Source: a candidate division NC10 bacterium SPGG6
GTDB lineage: Bacteria > Methylomirabilota > Methylomirabilia > Methylomirabilales > CSP1-5
NCBI GenBank assembly: GCA_001643535.1
Contig: LXTG01000015.1
Location: 5,449 to 10,912 of the forward strand
DNA: 5,464 nt
Reading direction: 5' to 3'
Shown: piece after piece, positions 3,995-5,464 of the stretch
Position numbering within the stretch: the stretch's first letter is position 1
How the letters are laid out: each line of letters begins with the position of its first letter
Position numbers and translations under genes: made by a program
Notes under the pieces: model-generated
What the model was told of the DNA's origin: nothing
Database searches by the model: none
What the model saw: only the letters and a program-made list of their open reading frames with translations

Positions 3995-5464
3995 AGCAAA
4001 TGCAGTGGAGGGTCGTGAGGAAATGGGCCACCTGGCCGGTGGCTGTCTCACTGCTCGGGATGCTCCTCTATCCGGGGACAGGTTCCCGTCACGCCCTCGT
4101 CACCGCCCAGACAAAGCAAGCTCCCTCCCCCATCCTTGCCGAGTCGCCGTGGCCCAAGTACCGCGGTGATAGAACGCAGACCGGTCGAAGCCCCCACACC
4201 GGACCAGCGTCGGACCGATTGAAGTGGATTTTTTCAACCGGGAGGCGGGATAAGGAGGGGGGCATCGAGACGGACCCCGTGATCGGTCCCGACGGCACGG
4301 TCTACTTTGGGGCAAACAACGGGATCTTGTACGCCCTTGACCCCGAGAGCGGAGATATCCGCTGGGCCTTTCCGACCGGCTTCGATATCTTCGCGATCTA
4401 TTCCACCCCCTTCGTCGACGCGCACGGGATCGTCTATTTCGGAGCCAAGGACGGAAACGTGTATGCCCTGAGGGCCCCGCGCAATGGGGTCATGGGGGAG
4501 GTGGTCTGGTCCCTGAACCTCGGCACCACGATCCAGACCTCGCCTACCTTCACCCCCGACGGGACCCTCATCATCGGTGCCGACGACTGGGCCTATTACG
4601 GTATCACCCCACCCCGAGGCGGCACGGGGCCGACAGTGAAGTGGCGCTTCCAAACGCAGGGGACCCTCATCACCTCCCCGGCCGTGGACGCCGACGGGAC
4701 GGTCTTCGTAGCTTCGATGGACGGAACGGTCTTCGCCCTCGAGCCGCCCAAGCAGGTGGGACAGCCGGTCAAAGTCCGCTGGACCTTCAGCTCTGGGGAC
4801 CGGGATGACAGGGGGGGATTCGAGAACGCCCCCGCCATTGATGAAGCGGGGACCCTCTACATGGGCGGAAACAACGGGATCCTCTATGCCCTCGATACCA
4901 AGACGGGAAGGGTGAAGTGGACCTTCGACGGCGTTGCCCGGTCTGGATACCGGACCTTTGCGATTTTTTCATCGGCCGCCATCGGGTCGGACCGCACCAT
5001 CTATTTTGGGGGAAAGAACGGTGTGCTCTACGCACTCCGCGAGAGGCGGGGATTTTTCTCTACCGGTGCCCAGGTCCTGTGGCGTTACAAATTGGGGCCG
5101 GGCATCCAGTCATCTCCCCTGCTCGCAGCCGACGGCACGATCTACCTCGGCGACGAAAAGGGGACCCTCCATGCGGTTCGGCCGCCGAAGTCCGGGGAGT
5201 GGTCGAGCGCCCTGTGGAAGTTCGCCACGAAGGGGATCATGATCTCCTCCTCCGCTCTTGGGGCGGATGGGACTCTCTACACGGCATCGATGGACGGAAA
5301 GGCGTACGCCTTTCACGACACCAAAAAGGGAAAATCGTCGCAGGGCCCGCTGGCAGGGACGTGGTATGGTGAGTACCGGGATTCCGGCAGTACAGGACGG
5401 ATCACTATAGTGCTCGTGCAGAGCGGCATGGAGATTCAGGGGATTTGGAGGCTTCAGGGGGGGG
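3991..5464 (+). CDS. Exported PQQ-like (BamB-type) eight-bladed beta-propeller protein, 3' end outside window
   Basis: The frame is open to the right edge, giving at least 491 residues. The N-terminus has a basic stretch (K2, R7, R10, K11) and a hydrophobic core (about 16-27), a signal peptide or anchor; V-T-A-Q near 37-40 could be a cleavage site. There is no lipobox, and no cysteine in the visible protein, so it is not a lipoprotein like BamB. A linker with P-W-P-K-Y-R-G-D (53-60), common at the front of PQQ-repeat proteins, leads into eight blades. Their W markers are at 79, 125, 173, 218, 264, 310, 364 and 409, each followed by a D-G-T-x-Y-x-G / x-x-G-x-x-Y-A-L type pattern. Blades 1-4 and 5-8 match in order. 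From about 454 a new segment begins (G-T-W-Y-G-E-Y and V-Q-S-G-M-E-I-Q-G), like the first strands of a small beta-barrel. PQQ-like propellers usually bind proteins or glycans; no sign of dehydrogenase chemistry is seen. Coupling to the GT2 gene suggests a periplasmic partner in export or assembly of the polymer (inference). Confidence 0.85.
   Translation, partial: MKQMQWRVVRKWATWPVAVSLLGMLLYPGTGSRHALVTAQTKQAPSPILAESPWPKYRGDRTQTGRSPHTGPASDRLKWIFSTGRRDKEGGIETDPVIGPDGTVYFGANNGILYALDPESGDIRWAFPTGFDIFAIYSTPFVDAHGIVYFGAKDGNVYALRAPRNGVMGEVVWSLNLGTTIQTSPTFTPDGTLIIGADDWAYYGITPPRGGTGPTVKWRFQTQGTLITSPAVDADGTVFVASMDGTVFALEPPKQVGQPVKVRWTFSSGDRDDRGGFENAPAIDEAGTLYMGGNNGILYALDTKTGRVKWTFDGVARSGYRTFAIFSSAAIGSDRTIYFGGKNGVLYALRERRGFFSTGAQVLWRYKLGPGIQSSPLLAADGTIYLGDEKGTLHAVRPPKSGEWSSALWKFATKGIMISSSALGADGTLYTASMDGKAYAFHDTKKGKSSQGPLAGTWYGEYRDSGSTGRITIVLVQSGMEIQGIWRLQGG
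4219..4740 (+). repeat. First four-blade half of the propeller (internal duplication, copy 1)
   Basis: Codons 77-250 hold blades 1-4. They match codons 262-441 in order: blade 1 with G-G-I-E and N-N-G-I-L-Y-A-L-D, blade 2 with F-A-I-Y-S and Y-A-L-R, blade 3 with I-Q-T-S-P and P-P-R, blade 4 with A-S-M-D-G. DNA identity is still visible: AAACAACGGGATC at 4314-4326 recurs at 4869-4881, and TCGATGGACGGAA at 4714-4726 recurs at 5287-5299. The offset drifts from 185 to 191 codons through small insertions. Confidence 0.75.
4774..5313 (+). repeat. Second four-blade half of the propeller (internal duplication, copy 2)
   Basis: Codons 262-441 hold blades 5-8: G-G-F-E with N-N-G-I-L-Y-A-L-D, then F-A-I-F-S with Y-A-L-R, then I-Q-S-S-P, then A-S-M-D-G. 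The main difference from copy 1 is about four extra residues in the loop around V-A-R-S-G-Y-R-T (315-322), plus a slightly longer turn after the sixth blade (R-R-G-F-F-S-T-G). Blade-to-blade similarity within a half looks lower than between halves, which points to duplication of a four-blade unit rather than single-blade amplification. Confidence 0.75.

Noticed and set aside
4917..5372. Plus-strand ORF of 151 codons inside the propeller gene
   Set aside because: It is out of frame with the regular propeller repeats, which continue unbroken through this region, and it is Arg- and Gly-rich without a motif.
3991..5464. PQQ-dependent dehydrogenase (quinoprotein)
   Set aside because: No adjacent Cys pair or any other Cys is present, and the blades show only the structural W and Y-A-L repeats, not the catalytic Asp/Glu layout or heme motif of those enzymes.

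Overview
The window holds five genes on the + strand, packed with almost no spacing, and both ends cut through a gene. Base composition is moderately GC-rich, with mostly G or C at third codon positions and clear Shine-Dalgarno (SD) sequences (AAGGAGG, AGGAGGT), so this is a bacterial chromosome. The mix of a radical SAM/SPASM protein, a DoxD-type membrane protein, a GT-C enzyme, a plant-CslA-like GT2 and a PQQ-type propeller would suit an environmental lineage such as NC10/Methylomirabilota, Nitrospirota or deltaproteobacteria-like groups. That placement is a low-confidence impression from protein style. No rRNA, tRNA or marker gene is present to confirm it.

Layout: (1) bases 1-446, the C-terminal end of a radical SAM protein with a short SPASM domain; (2) 482-991, a small DoxX/DoxD-family membrane protein; (3) 1002-2372, a polytopic GT-C glycosyltransferase of the polyprenyl-phosphate-sugar-dependent type; (4) 2369-3994, a membrane-embedded processive family 2 glycosyltransferase with all catalytic motifs, close in motif wording to plant CslA (glucomannan 4-beta-mannosyltransferase); (5) 3991 to the window end, an exported eight-bladed PQQ-like beta-propeller built from two similar four-blade halves, followed by the start of another domain. 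Gaps are 35 and 10 bases, and the last two junctions are ATGA overlaps, so one polycistronic transcript is very likely. No promoter, terminator, RNA gene, mobile element or CRISPR array is visible, and no stretch over 300 bases lacks a gene.

How they may work together (inference): gene 4 would polymerise a beta-linked hexose chain, perhaps mannan or glucomannan, and push it across the inner membrane. Gene 3 would add or build with sugars from a lipid-phosphate donor on the outer face. Gene 5 would act outside the inner membrane as a scaffold or binding protein. The radical SAM and DoxD-like proteins suggest a redox or modification step. The combination does not match any classic cellulose (bcs) or alginate operon I know: the synthase has no PilZ domain, and no BcsB-, BcsC- or BcsZ-like gene is in view. 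The most unusual local features are the 4+4 propeller duplication, the shortened SPASM domain, and the leader-like mini-ORF with a perfect SD just before the DoxD gene.
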